DNA of 64,000 bases, from positions 186,001 to 250,000 of the forward strand of contig CANQVO010000001.1 of the NCBI GenBank assembly GCA_947627325.1, given 5' to 3'. Below are positions 1 to 8,049 of the stretch, one piece after another. The notes below the pieces were generated by a model that saw nothing but the letters and a program-made list of their open reading frames with translations, was not told the origin of the DNA and did no database searches. The number at the start of each line of letters is the position of its first letter. Position 1 is the stretch's first letter. The stretch comes from an uncultured Oscillospiraceae bacterium (GTDB lineage: Bacteria > Bacillota > Clostridia > Oscillospirales > Oscillospiraceae). The position numbers and the translations under genes were made by a program.

Positions 1-1179
1 GTTTTCGTCGAGGTCGTAGGGCGGATGGACCCCCTTGAAATAGTAAACACGGTAGACGTTTTCATCCATCGACGCCCGCAGCTTCCCCGCCAGGATCTCC
101 TGGTTGAACAGGCTGTCGTTCGCGCCGAACTCATCTGCCGGCTTTACATCCTCAATATCCGTGTAGGAAAACCAAAAATAGGGCTTCAAGATATGCGGCA
201 TATAGCGGAAGGCCGTGATCTGGCCCATGGTCTTCACGACCTCGGCGGCCGAGACCCCCTCGGGCTCCTCGATCACGATGTTCTTGATGACAGGAGCTGC
301 TTCAGATGAGACATTTTCCGTTACCTCATAGTAGCGCGCATCATAGCCCTCCCGGGAGAGCGCGGGGAAAAATTCCGATCGCGTATAGACGTCGTCCACG
401 TTCTCCCGATAGGAGATCCCTGTCTGCTCCAGCTGTTTCCCAGTAAAGATCGTCGCGCTCCCCTCCTGGGAGTATAGAGAGGTGCCCACCGCGTTGTCGA
501 AGAAGACAAATCCGTCAAATACGTCTTCCGCCTCCGGGATGTCCTGGAGCACCTGCTGGAAATAACTCGTCTGATAGCCGTCAAAGAGCATGACGATCAC
601 GTTGTGCTGGGTGGACAGGTCCAGCATCTGTTCGTCCCGGGCGACATAGTAATTCCTCTTAAATTGAGACAAATCTGTGGTAAACAGCAACGTGGCCAGG
701 GTCAGGCACTGTATGGCCACGAGGCCCAGAGAGATATACCGGACCGCCTTTTGGTAGATGGGCTTGTCCTTGAACCGCACCGCCAGGATCACCGACGCCA
801 AGATCAGCGCGATCCAGATCGCCCCATTGATATACGGCCAGGCCCCGTAGCCGGCCCAGTCGATCGCCGTGCCGTCCATCTGCCCATAGCTGACGAACAT
901 CCAGTTGCCCTGGATATACAGCGCGAGGGCCACCCCGAACACAATGCCTGTCACAACGGGGTTGTTGCGGGAGATCCAGATGACAAACGTGAAAAGGGCC
1001 AGGGAGATCAGAAAAATGAGAAGGCACCCCGGCAGGAACATCTTCAGCGTAAACCACAGGCTGGAGAGATTGGTCAGATAGATCTCAAGAGGGCCAAAGA
1101 CAAAAAACGTAAAGGACAAAAAGAGCGAGGGAAACAGTGCCTCCGCTAGGTTCCGCTTGATTTCTTTCGTGTTTTTCAT
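1..1179 (-). CDS. Membrane sulfatase-fold (LTA-synthase-like) protein, 3' end cut by window edge
   Basis: An open frame runs from the ATG at 1179 to base 1 without a stop, giving the first 393 residues. There are five likely membrane helices (about residues 12-35, 42-69, 74-95, 115-136 and 147-167). A soluble part follows, opening with NVIVMLFDGYQ (193-203). This resembles the first metal-binding strand of alkaline-phosphatase/sulfatase-fold enzymes; Asp200 would be a metal ligand, and GSATIFTG (240-247) lies where the nucleophile Ser/Thr is expected. The layout matches LTA-synthase-like and phosphoglycerol/phosphoethanolamine transferases that decorate surface polymers. It is the last visible gene of the glycan operon. 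The substrate is unknown and the catalytic C-terminus is not visible. Confidence 0.78.
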   Translation of the reverse strand, partial: MKNTKEIKRNLAEALFPSLFLSFTFFVFGPLEIYLTNLSSLWFTLKMFLPGCLLIFLISLALFTFVIWISRNNPVVTGIVFGVALALYIQGNWMFVSYGQMDGTAIDWAGYGAWPYINGAIWIALILASVILAVRFKDKPIYQKAVRYISLGLVAIQCLTLATLLFTTDLSQFKRNYYVARDEQMLDLSTQHNVIVMLFDGYQTSYFQQVLQDIPEAEDVFDGFVFFDNAVGTSLYSQEGSATIFTGKQLEQTGISYRENVDDVYTRSEFFPALSREGYDARYYEVTENVSSEAAPVIKNIVIEEPEGVSAAEVVKTMGQITAFRYMPHILKPYFWFSYTDIEDVKPADEFGANDSLFNQEILAGKLRASMDENVYRVYYFKGVHPPYDLDEN

Positions 1180-1263
1180 GGGGTGTACTCCTTTTCTTTA
1201 GTATGATAGACGATCTTCCCTACCTCGTCAAAACCGCCGTGCCGTTGCTCGTCCGCTCGCGCC

Positions 1264-1297
1264 AGTAGTTGGGGCGAAGCCGCTTTTCCCAACTACC
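1264..1297. repeat. Inverted repeat in intergenic gap
   Basis: The arms TAGTTGGG (1266-1273) and CCCAACTA (1288-1295) enclose a loop that can itself pair (GCGAAGCCGC). It lies between the glycosyltransferase remnant and the sulfatase-like gene, 80 bases before the latter's start. No T-run follows on the minus strand, so it is more likely an mRNA processing or stability hairpin than a terminator. Confidence 0.45.
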
Positions 1298-1300
1298 AGT

Positions 1301-1562
1301 TCAACGCGCCCTTTTCCCCGCGCTGTCTGTCCCGGGGACCGACGTTCCCTCGATCAGGCCCTGGATCCGGGCGACGATCTTGTCCCACTGGTAGTTCTCC
1401 TTTACATAGGCCACGCCGTTTTTCCCCATGGCCTGGCGCTCCGCCGGGTGGGTGAGCAGCCAGTCCAGGGTGGCGGCGAACTCGGGGTAATTCTCAAACC
1501 ACAGCCCCGCGTTGCTTCGGACGCAGTGGCCTTTGGGTACCAGAGGCAATTCTATCTCTCAT
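1301..1562 (-). pseudogene. Glycosyltransferase remnant: GT4 gene collapsed by internal deletion
   Basis: A frame ending at 1301 encodes about 80 residues (HCVRSNAGLWFENYPEFAAT...) that align closely with the last ~70 residues of the GT4 gene at 4528-5724 (HCLRSNAGLWFKDYPEFAAV). No GT4 nucleotide-binding core is present. An ATG at 1562 starts MRDRIA, matching the MREKIA start of that same paralogue, but after this junction the frame is wrong for the C-terminal block. The simplest reading is a duplicated glycosyltransferase that lost about 320 internal codons, leaving first and last pieces out of frame. A short peptide from an internal TTG (1549) cannot be excluded, but it could not be an active transferase. 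Confidence 0.75.
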
Positions 1563-1605
1563 GGATCGTATCAGTCAACTTCCTGCTATTTTTGGGGCTT
1601 CCATT

Positions 1606-2868
1606 TTAAGGATCTTGCCGCCCCGCTTCGCCGTGGATGATCCGCTTTACGGCGTCCAGAAGGCTTGTTTTCTCGTCCAGCTTCACCGTTTTGCAGCCGG
1701 CGGCTATGCCCGCCGCCACGTCACTGTCAGAGTCCCCGATCATCCAACTGGCGGACAGGTCGATGTTATACCGCTCCGCCGCCTGAAGGAGCAGGCCGGG
1801 CTTGGGCTTGCGGCAGGCGCAGTCCATCTTATACTCTGGCCGCTCCCCGGGGAACCCCTTGTCCGGGTGGTGGGGGCATACAAAAATGTCATCCAGGTAG
1901 GCCCCGCTCTGGCCCAGAAGGGTCTCCATCTTGCGGTGGATCTCCCGGAGCTCCTCCCAGGTGACCTCGCCCCGGGCGATGACGGGCTGGTTCGTGACCA
2001 CGATCGCCAGATATCCGCCGCGGTTGATATCGCGAATGGCCTCCGCCGCCCCGTCAAGGAGCGAAAAGTCCTGGATATCCCGCAAAAACCCAACGAACGG
2101 ATTGATCGTGCCATCCCGGTCCAGGAAGATGGCCCTCTGCTTTTGGCGCAGATTCCTGCTGTGCACAAAACCCGTCTGAAGGTCCCGCTCCACCTCCCGG
2201 ATCCGCTCGGGCGTGCCCATATCCTTCACATATTCCGGGGAGTGATAGGCGTAGAGCTTGCCGGAGGGGATGGCGGGCTTGAGGACGTCCCGGTCCAGGT
2301 CCGTCTTTTTCGGCTTCGTCAGCGTCTCCAGCATACGCGGCGACAGGATGTGTACGCCGGCGTTGACGCGATTGGAGTACCACGCGCGCTTGTCCTCCTT
2401 GGTCAGCCAGCCGCGCACACAGTTGGTTTCATCCGCGATGATGAGCCCGCTGTCATAGGGGTGGTCGTTGGGGTGGACCAGGAGGGTCGCGTCGGCATCC
2501 CGCGCTTTGTGAAACGCCATCATGCGGTGGAAGTCCACGTCGAAGATCATGTCTCCGTTGAGGAGAAGGAAATCGTCTGTCACTTTTCCCCGCAGGTAGT
2601 ACAGCGCCCCCGCCGTCCCCAGGGGGACCTCTTCCCGGACATACTCGATGTGGACGCCAAGGCGGCTCCCATCGCCAAAATAGGCGCAGATCTGATCGGC
2701 CAGATAGCCCACCGTCAGCACGATCCGGGTGATCCCCTGGCCCTTGAGGCAGAGGATCTCATGCTCCAGAACCGGCTTTCCCGCAACGGGGAGAAGGGGC
2801 TTTGGGACCGCGCTGTTCACCGAGGCGATCCGCGTCCCCTTCCCTCCCGCCATGATGACCGCAACCAT
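1606..2868 (-). CDS. hddC-gmhB: Fused heptose-1-phosphate guanylyltransferase / heptose-bisphosphate phosphatase
   Basis: Two enzymes in one 420-residue chain. Residues 1-235 form a sugar-phosphate nucleotidyltransferase with MAGGKGTR at 6-13 and PKPLLPVAGKP following, as in HddC. Residues 245-400 form a HAD phosphatase with DRDGT (250-254), VTNQP (291-295), the GmhB zinc signature CPHHP (331-335) with CACRKP (350-355), and GDSDSD (378-383). Together they would remove the C7 phosphate from D-glycero-D-manno-heptose 1,7-bisphosphate and make the GDP-sugar. GmhA and HddA, the other two steps, are directly upstream with 1-4 nt junctions, so the context fixes the pathway. The start at 2868 follows GGGGGATTG. 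Confidence 0.88.
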   Translation of the reverse strand: MVAVIMAGGKGTRIASVNSAVPKPLLPVAGKPVLEHEILCLKGQGITRIVLTVGYLADQICAYFGDGSRLGVHIEYVREEVPLGTAGALYYLRGKVTDDFLLLNGDMIFDVDFHRMMAFHKARDADATLLVHPNDHPYDSGLIIADETNCVRGWLTKEDKRAWYSNRVNAGVHILSPRMLETLTKPKKTDLDRDVLKPAIPSGKLYAYHSPEYVKDMGTPERIREVERDLQTGFVHSRNLRQKQRAIFLDRDGTINPFVGFLRDIQDFSLLDGAAEAIRDINRGGYLAIVVTNQPVIARGEVTWEELREIHRKMETLLGQSGAYLDDIFVCPHHPDKGFPGERPEYKMDCACRKPKPGLLLQAAERYNIDLSASWMIGDSDSDVAAGIAAGCKTVKLDEKTSLLDAVKRIIHGEAGRQDP

Positions 2869-2869
2869 A

Positions 2870-3499
2870 TCAATCCCCCCAGAACTGGCACTCCAACGCG
2901 GCGCAGAGGATATGGTAGAGGGTGGAGTGGATGTCTTGTATGTCCTCCGTGGCGGCGGCGGGGGCGATTAGGGTCAGATCGAAGGCGTCCTTCATCCTCC
3001 CGCCGTCACGGCCTGTCAGGCCGATGGTCCTCATCCCCATGGCCCGCGCGACCTCTCCGGCGTAGAGGACGTTCTTGGAGTTTCCAGAGGTGCTGATACC
3101 CAGAAGCACATCCTCCGGCCGCCCATAGCTGACGACCTGCTGGGCGAAGATATACTCGCCGCCCACATCGTTGACCATCGCCGTGAGCAGGGAGGTGTGC
3201 GCCCCCAAATCAATGGCGGGCAGGCCCCCCTGGAGCTTTTCGGCCAGCTCCGCGCTGGGCAGGGCGCTTTTCAGTTCCTCGCTCAACGGACGGTGGAGGC
3301 GAAAGGATTTGACCAGCTCTCCCACGATGTGGTCGGCGTCGGCGTTGCTGCCGCCGTTGCCGCAGACAAGGAGCTTTCCGCCGCGGCGGAAGGAGTCCTC
3401 CAGCAGTTCCACCGCCTGACGGAGCGCCGGTTCCAGCGGCGCTACAAAAGTATGCCGCGCCCGATATTTGTCAAACAGCGTTTCCGTACTCTTTTTCAT
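2870..3499 (-). CDS. gmhA: Phosphoheptose isomerase (SIS domain)
   Basis: A 209-residue SIS-fold protein that would convert sedoheptulose 7-phosphate to D-glycero-D-manno-heptose 7-phosphate, the first committed step of heptose nucleotide synthesis. The phosphosugar loop GNGGSNADADH is at 47-57, and ISTSGNSKN in the middle is the second SIS phosphate site. Length fits the family (190-210). The start overlaps the stop of hddA by 4 nt (ATGA), which implies translational coupling. Adjacent heptose kinase and guanylyltransferase/phosphatase genes support GmhA over the related DiaA/LpcA-like SIS proteins. Confidence 0.88.
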   Translation of the reverse strand: MKKSTETLFDKYRARHTFVAPLEPALRQAVELLEDSFRRGGKLLVCGNGGSNADADHIVGELVKSFRLHRPLSEELKSALPSAELAEKLQGGLPAIDLGAHTSLLTAMVNDVGGEYIFAQQVVSYGRPEDVLLGISTSGNSKNVLYAGEVARAMGMRTIGLTGRDGGRMKDAFDLTLIAPAAATEDIQDIHSTLYHILCAALECQFWGD

Positions 3500-4509
3500 A
3501 GGCCCTGCACCTTTCCCTTATTCGGGTCATAGATCTCCGGGACGTAGTATATGATCCTCACGCCGCCCTCCTCAAATCGGAAGGGGATCTCCATCAAATT
3601 CCCCAGGGCGCTTCGAACAGACGCCTTGTGCTCCTCCGGCACATAGAACAGCAGAAAGCCGCCGCCTCCGGCTCCCAGGAGCTTGCCCCCAAGTGCTCCG
3701 GCGGCCATCGCCCGGGCGTAATAGTCGTTGATCAGGGGGTTGGAGACCCTGCCGTTGACCTCTTGCTTCAGCCTCCACTCCTCATCCAGCAGGCGGCCAA
3801 AGTCATCCACCCGCCGCTCCACCAGCGCCTTCTCCGCCTCGTCCACCAGGCCCTTCATCCGCAGGAGCTGGCGCGTCTTCTGGTCGATGTTCTTCTCCTG
3901 CTCCGCCTGGAGCTCCGAGGAGAAGCGGGAAAGCCCGGTGAAAAACAGCAGCAGGTTGTCGTTCAGTCTGTCCTTTGTGTCCTTCCCGATCACCACCGGG
4001 CACACCTCGTAGCCGTTCGGCCCAAAGATGATCTTGTTGAAGCCGCCAAAGGACGCGGCGATCTGATCCTGGACCCCGCCCTTCTCGTTGCACAGCACAC
4101 GCTCCAGGTGGATCGCCTCGTCCGCCAATCTGCGCTTGTCCACATACTTTCCCTTCAGCGCGTAAAAGGCGGCCAGGAGCCCCACCGCAAAGGAGCTGCT
4201 GGTCCCCAGGCCGGTGCGTGCGGGAAGGTCAGCGTCGTAGAGCACGATCATATCGTGCATATCCATGGCCTTCATGGCCTCCCGGACCGCCGGGTGCTGG
4301 ATCTCGTCTACCTCCCGGGTCCGCTCGCATTTGGAGTAGGCAATATAGTTGGAGTAGTCAAAAAACGGGGGGAGATGCCGGACGGTCAGGTAGCAGTATT
4401 TGTCGAAACTGGTAGAGAGGACCTGCCCGCCATATTGCTCATAGAAGGCCGGGAAGTCCGTCCCCCCTCCAAAAAACGAAATGCGAAATGGAGTCTGTGT
4501 AATGACCAT
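3496..4509 (-). CDS. hddA: D-glycero-alpha-D-manno-heptose 7-phosphate kinase (GHMP family)
   Basis: A 337-residue GHMP kinase. The N-terminal strand TPFRISFFGGGTDFP (6-20) is the HddA/Fkp-type substrate strand, and the ATP loop GLGTSSSFAVG is at 100-110. A late glycine-rich segment (GKLLGAGGGGF) is GHMP motif 3. It would phosphorylate heptose 7-phosphate at the anomeric C1. It lies between a GT4 gene and gmhA and shares 4 nt with gmhA. AAAGGAGGGGGG upstream of the 4509 ATG supports this start. The alpha-anomer assignment rests on pairing with an HddC-type GDP transferase and is inferred. Confidence 0.87.
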   Translation of the reverse strand: MVITQTPFRISFFGGGTDFPAFYEQYGGQVLSTSFDKYCYLTVRHLPPFFDYSNYIAYSKCERTREVDEIQHPAVREAMKAMDMHDMIVLYDADLPARTGLGTSSSFAVGLLAAFYALKGKYVDKRRLADEAIHLERVLCNEKGGVQDQIAASFGGFNKIIFGPNGYEVCPVVIGKDTKDRLNDNLLLFFTGLSRFSSELQAEQEKNIDQKTRQLLRMKGLVDEAEKALVERRVDDFGRLLDEEWRLKQEVNGRVSNPLINDYYARAMAAGALGGKLLGAGGGGFLLFYVPEEHKASVRSALGNLMEIPFRFEEGGVRIIYYVPEIYDPNKGKVQGL

Positions 4510-4527
4510 AGACGCTCCCCCCTCCTT

Positions 4528-5724
4528 TCACCGCGCCGCAGTCCTGGGCGCGGCGGCGGTACGCTCGATCAGATCCCTGATCTTCTCCATGATCCGATCC
4601 CACTGATAGTTTTCCTCCACGTAGCGTTTTCCGTTTTCCCGCATGGTCTGGTAAACTTGCTCGTGGCTGAGCATATAGTTCAAAACGGCGGCAAACTCAG
4701 GGTAATCCTTGAACCAGAGTCCGGCGTTGCTGCGCAGACAGTGCTCCTTCAGCACGGGGCAGTGCTCCGTGACGATGACCGGGCGGCCCATGAGCATACT
4801 CTCCAACACCACGGCGGACAGGCTCTCAAACCTGGAAAAGAGTACCAGCGCTTTTGCCTCGCGCATCACCGCGTATTTTGTTTCCTCGGAGACAAAGCCC
4901 AGGCTGATGACGTTCTCCGACGTGGGGACTTCCATCACCGGCTTGCCCATCAGCACCAGTTTCAAATCGCCGCCGTTCTCCCGCTTATACCGCAGGAAAA
5001 AATCGAACATCTCCCCGCAGCCCTTGGACTCGTCGATCCGGCCCGCATAGGTGATGTAGTTCATCTCCCGCAACCGCGGTGGAACGTCTGGGATCTCCCC
5101 CTCTGGCAGATCCACCCCCACGCCGGCAATGATGCCCGGCGTGTCTTTGATCTTCGGAAAACGGGACTGGGCAAACTCCCGCTCGATGGGGGTGTTCCAA
5201 ATGAAGCCCTTGGCGCCGCCAAAGACCTTTCTGTAATGCCTCAGGTACGCCGACGGCTCGTCATGTAGCGTCGGGACCAGCAAGGCGTTTTCAAAACCCA
5301 TGGGCAGGCCCATAGCGGTGAGATAGTAGAGGTAAGTCATAAAAATGACCACTTTATACTCCCCGCGCACCGCCCAAAGCCGCTCCAGCAGTTCTCCGCA
5401 GACAGGCCCCTGCAGGTCGATCCATTTGAGTTCTTCCTCGTCCGTGTGCTCCGGCCGGGTCAGGACGCGCTCGCTGAGTTGGTTGAACTTCTTCACATCC
5501 CGCGCCTTATCCACCCGGTATCGGTGGACGGTGACGCCGTTGATCGTATGTGTCCCGGGCTTATACTGGTTCTGCCACGTCATATAGTCTACCGCGCAAG
5601 TGGTATAGACCTCCACCTCGTAATAGGCGCTCAGCCGCTCTGCCAGGTGGCGGCAATGGGTCTCCGCTCCCCCGTTGACCTCCAGCCCATATCGCTGGCA
5701 CACCATGGCGATCTTCTCTCTCAT
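4528..5724 (-). CDS. Glycosyltransferase family 4
   Basis: A 398-residue GT-B glycosyltransferase, cytoplasmic, adding one sugar to the growing surface glycan. The N-terminal acceptor domain starts MREKIAMVCQRYGLEVNGGAE. The donor domain carries YAGRIDESKG (226-235) and the EX7E signature FSRFESLSAVVLES (296-309). It is a paralogue of the neighbour at 5721-6905: both have an N-terminal GGAE, a conserved PxLHDE segment, and a C-terminal NYQWD/NFSWP block. It is also the parent-like copy of the remnant at 1301-1562. Start and upstream stop overlap by 4 nt. Sugar specificity cannot be read from the sequence. Confidence 0.88.
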   Translation of the reverse strand: MREKIAMVCQRYGLEVNGGAETHCRHLAERLSAYYEVEVYTTCAVDYMTWQNQYKPGTHTINGVTVHRYRVDKARDVKKFNQLSERVLTRPEHTDEEELKWIDLQGPVCGELLERLWAVRGEYKVVIFMTYLYYLTAMGLPMGFENALLVPTLHDEPSAYLRHYRKVFGGAKGFIWNTPIEREFAQSRFPKIKDTPGIIAGVGVDLPEGEIPDVPPRLREMNYITYAGRIDESKGCGEMFDFFLRYKRENGGDLKLVLMGKPVMEVPTSENVISLGFVSEETKYAVMREAKALVLFSRFESLSAVVLESMLMGRPVIVTEHCPVLKEHCLRSNAGLWFKDYPEFAAVLNYMLSHEQVYQTMRENGKRYVEENYQWDRIMEKIRDLIERTAAAPRTAAR

Positions 5725-6905
5725 TCCTTTTCACCCGCTATTGCCTTAAAATGATCCGTGTACTTCTTGACGATCTGCGGCCAGGAGAAATTCTCCAGGA
5801 CGAATTTCCGGCCGTTGCGCCCCATCTGGTCGGCCACCTCCCGGTGGGTCAGCAGATAGTCCAGACAGGCCGCGAACTCCAGGTAAGACTCGTAGTACAG
5901 CCCGCCGTTTGTCCGGCTGACAAAGTCCCGGGTCACCGCGCACGCTCCGTTCACCAGCACAGGCCGTCCGGCGATCCAGCTCTCCATGACGACCAGGGAG
6001 AAGCTCTCAAACTGGGAGGGGTTGCAGAACACGGAGGCGGCGGCGTAGGCGTCGTACTTATCCTGGACGGGGACAAAGCCCAGGTCGATGACCTCTGGGG
6101 AGGGGATGTCGATCTGTCCGCCGCCCAACAGGACCAACTTCAGCGCCGACGGTTTTCTCCGCTTATAGTCTATAAAAAAGCGGATCAGCTCGTCCACCTT
6201 TTTCCCGGGCTCCTTCCGCCCGGCGTAGAGGAGGAAGGGATCGTCCAGGTGATATTTTGCCCGAAAGCGGGCGGCGTCAAAGGTGAAGTCCGTGTCCAGA
6301 CCCTCGCCGAGGTTCTGAAATCGCTCTCCCCGGACTCCGTAGATGCGCTCGGCCAACTCCCGCTCCGGCTCGGAGTGGAAGATCATCCCCGCCACCCGGG
6401 GGAACTGCTTTTTGAAGATGTCCATATAGGCGTAGGACTCATCGTGGAGGCAGGGGATCATCACCGTCTTCTGGGGGCACGCCTGGAGCCCAAAATAGGT
6501 GGTGCCAAACATATAGCCAATGGGCACGAACAGGCTGTACTCCCCTTGCCGCTCCCGGATGTAGCGGTACAGGGCCGGGCTGTTCACCATCTCCCGCTGG
6601 TAGGTCTCCTCCTCCTGGGCCGTGATCGGCTGATCCCGCATCAGCTTGGCGTTCACCGCGTCGAAGGCCCGCACGTCCCGCTTGCGGACCGGGAAGCGCC
6701 GGACCGGGATCCCGGCGCACAGCGCCAGCCCCGCGGGGTGGTGATCTACGTTCCAGTCGGAGCGGAAGTCCTTGACACAGGTGGTCAACACCTCCAACTC
6801 CACGCCGGCGTCGTGCAGATGGTGGACCAGTCCTCTCAGCTCCGCCTCCGCGCCGCCAGAGATATCCTCCCCGTACCATGGGGCGACAAACCCGATCTTT
6901 TTCAT
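5721..6905 (-). CDS. Glycosyltransferase family 4
   Basis: A 394-residue GT4 enzyme starting MKKIGFVAPWYGEDISGGAE at 6905. This ATG overlaps the stop of the preceding gene by 4 nt, which decides it over a longer frame beginning near 7202. The donor-site half has LLYAGRKEPGKKVDELI and the EX7E motif FESFSLVVMES. The middle segment CLHDESYAYMDIFKKQFP parallels TLHDEPSAYLRHYRKVFG in the next gene, so the two arose by tandem duplication. It acts in the cytoplasm on the glycan assembled for ABC export. Donor and linkage are unknown. Confidence 0.88.
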   Translation of the reverse strand: MKKIGFVAPWYGEDISGGAEAELRGLVHHLHDAGVELEVLTTCVKDFRSDWNVDHHPAGLALCAGIPVRRFPVRKRDVRAFDAVNAKLMRDQPITAQEEETYQREMVNSPALYRYIRERQGEYSLFVPIGYMFGTTYFGLQACPQKTVMIPCLHDESYAYMDIFKKQFPRVAGMIFHSEPERELAERIYGVRGERFQNLGEGLDTDFTFDAARFRAKYHLDDPFLLYAGRKEPGKKVDELIRFFIDYKRRKPSALKLVLLGGGQIDIPSPEVIDLGFVPVQDKYDAYAAASVFCNPSQFESFSLVVMESWIAGRPVLVNGACAVTRDFVSRTNGGLYYESYLEFAACLDYLLTHREVADQMGRNGRKFVLENFSWPQIVKKYTDHFKAIAGEKE

Positions 6906-7990
6906 CCTTGGCTCCCTTCTATGAACGCCTCCAGCAGGGATCTCAGGCGCGCGCTCACCCGTTCGTGGGAGAAGTCCGCCAGGCGCTGGCGCTGTTTTTG
7001 GAGCGTCGCCTCCCGGAAGGGTTGGTCCTGGACCAGGCGGTGGATCTGCCGGGCCGCCTCCCGGGGGTCGTTGTCCGGGACCAGGACCCCGCCACCGCCC
7101 AGGGTGTCGGGGATGGCGGTGGTGGCCCGGGCCACGATGGGCACGTCGAAGTACATGGCCTCGGTGAGAGGGACGCAGAAGCCCTCGTGCTCGCTCATGC
7201 ACACAAACACGTCCGCCAGCTTGTAGTAGGCCAGGATGGCGTTGAACTTAATGTGGCCGGGGAAAATCACGCTGTCGGTCAGCCCCAGGCGGTCCACATA
7301 GGCCGCCAGGCGCTGGTAGTAGCGCTCCATCCCCTCGTAGGCCCCCACCAGGAACAGCCGGGACTTGGGCTCAAAGAACCTGTGGTAGAAGTAGAAGGCC
7401 CGGATCACGTCCTCCTGCCGCTTGTTGGGGGCGACGCGGCCCACAAAGAGGAGGTTCACATACCCGTCCCCGCTGTACCGGCGCAGGACCGCCCGGTCGG
7501 GGGCCTTGGCGTAGTCCTCAAAGGGGATGAGGATGGGACACACGTCGATAGGGCAGGTGTAACCCATGCGGAGCAGGTCCTCTTTGTTGAACTGGGAGAC
7601 GGCGACGCAGTAGTCCAGCTTGCCCGCCAGGCGCTCTATCTGACGGATGCCGTCCGCCGACAGCCTGACGCCCGTGGGCGAATAGGGCGCGAAGAATTCC
7701 GGCGGGGTGATGTTGTGGTAGATCATCACCTTCCGCCCGGTGAACTGGGGCAGCTGGTCGTTCAGATCCGTCCCCACCGAACCGTGGTAGAGGATCACGT
7801 CCTCCGGGGCGAGTTGGGGCAGGTCGGAGACGGGATGGGCCGTCCCCTCTGGGAGGCGGGGGTCGATGTTCTCGGCGTAGATGGCCGTGTCATGATATCC
7901 CATCTCCCGGAGGAGTTCCTGGATCGCCAGGGTGTCGTTCCCCACCGCGTCTCCGTAGGATATGGTGGGCAAAAGCTGGATGATTCGCAT
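6902..7990 (-). CDS. Glycosyltransferase family 4
   Basis: A 362-residue GT-B enzyme starting MRIIQLLPTISYGDAVGND. IMIYHNITPPEFF-like text (residues ~87-100) is typical of WbaZ/WbpX-like polysaccharide transferases. The donor domain has LLFVGRVAPNKRQEDVI and the EX7E motif SEHEGFCVPLTEAM, and ends at LLEAFIEGSQG. It begins 59 bases after the FkbM gene and overlaps the next gene by 4 nt. It is clearly more divergent from the two downstream transferases than they are from each other, suggesting a different linkage. Confidence 0.87.
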   Translation of the reverse strand: MRIIQLLPTISYGDAVGNDTLAIQELLREMGYHDTAIYAENIDPRLPEGTAHPVSDLPQLAPEDVILYHGSVGTDLNDQLPQFTGRKVMIYHNITPPEFFAPYSPTGVRLSADGIRQIERLAGKLDYCVAVSQFNKEDLLRMGYTCPIDVCPILIPFEDYAKAPDRAVLRRYSGDGYVNLLFVGRVAPNKRQEDVIRAFYFYHRFFEPKSRLFLVGAYEGMERYYQRLAAYVDRLGLTDSVIFPGHIKFNAILAYYKLADVFVCMSEHEGFCVPLTEAMYFDVPIVARATTAIPDTLGGGGVLVPDNDPREAARQIHRLVQDQPFREATLQKQRQRLADFSHERVSARLRSLLEAFIEGSQG

Positions 7991-8049
7991 AAAGTCTCAC
8001 TCCAAAATCTCTTTTTCTCATGGTTTCTTTGCCCGTTCCGGCAAAGCAC

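Noticed and set aside
1301-1549. A functional small glycosyltransferase
   Set aside because: Only the C-terminal tail of a GT4 protein is present; the donor-binding EX7E core and the acceptor domain are missing.
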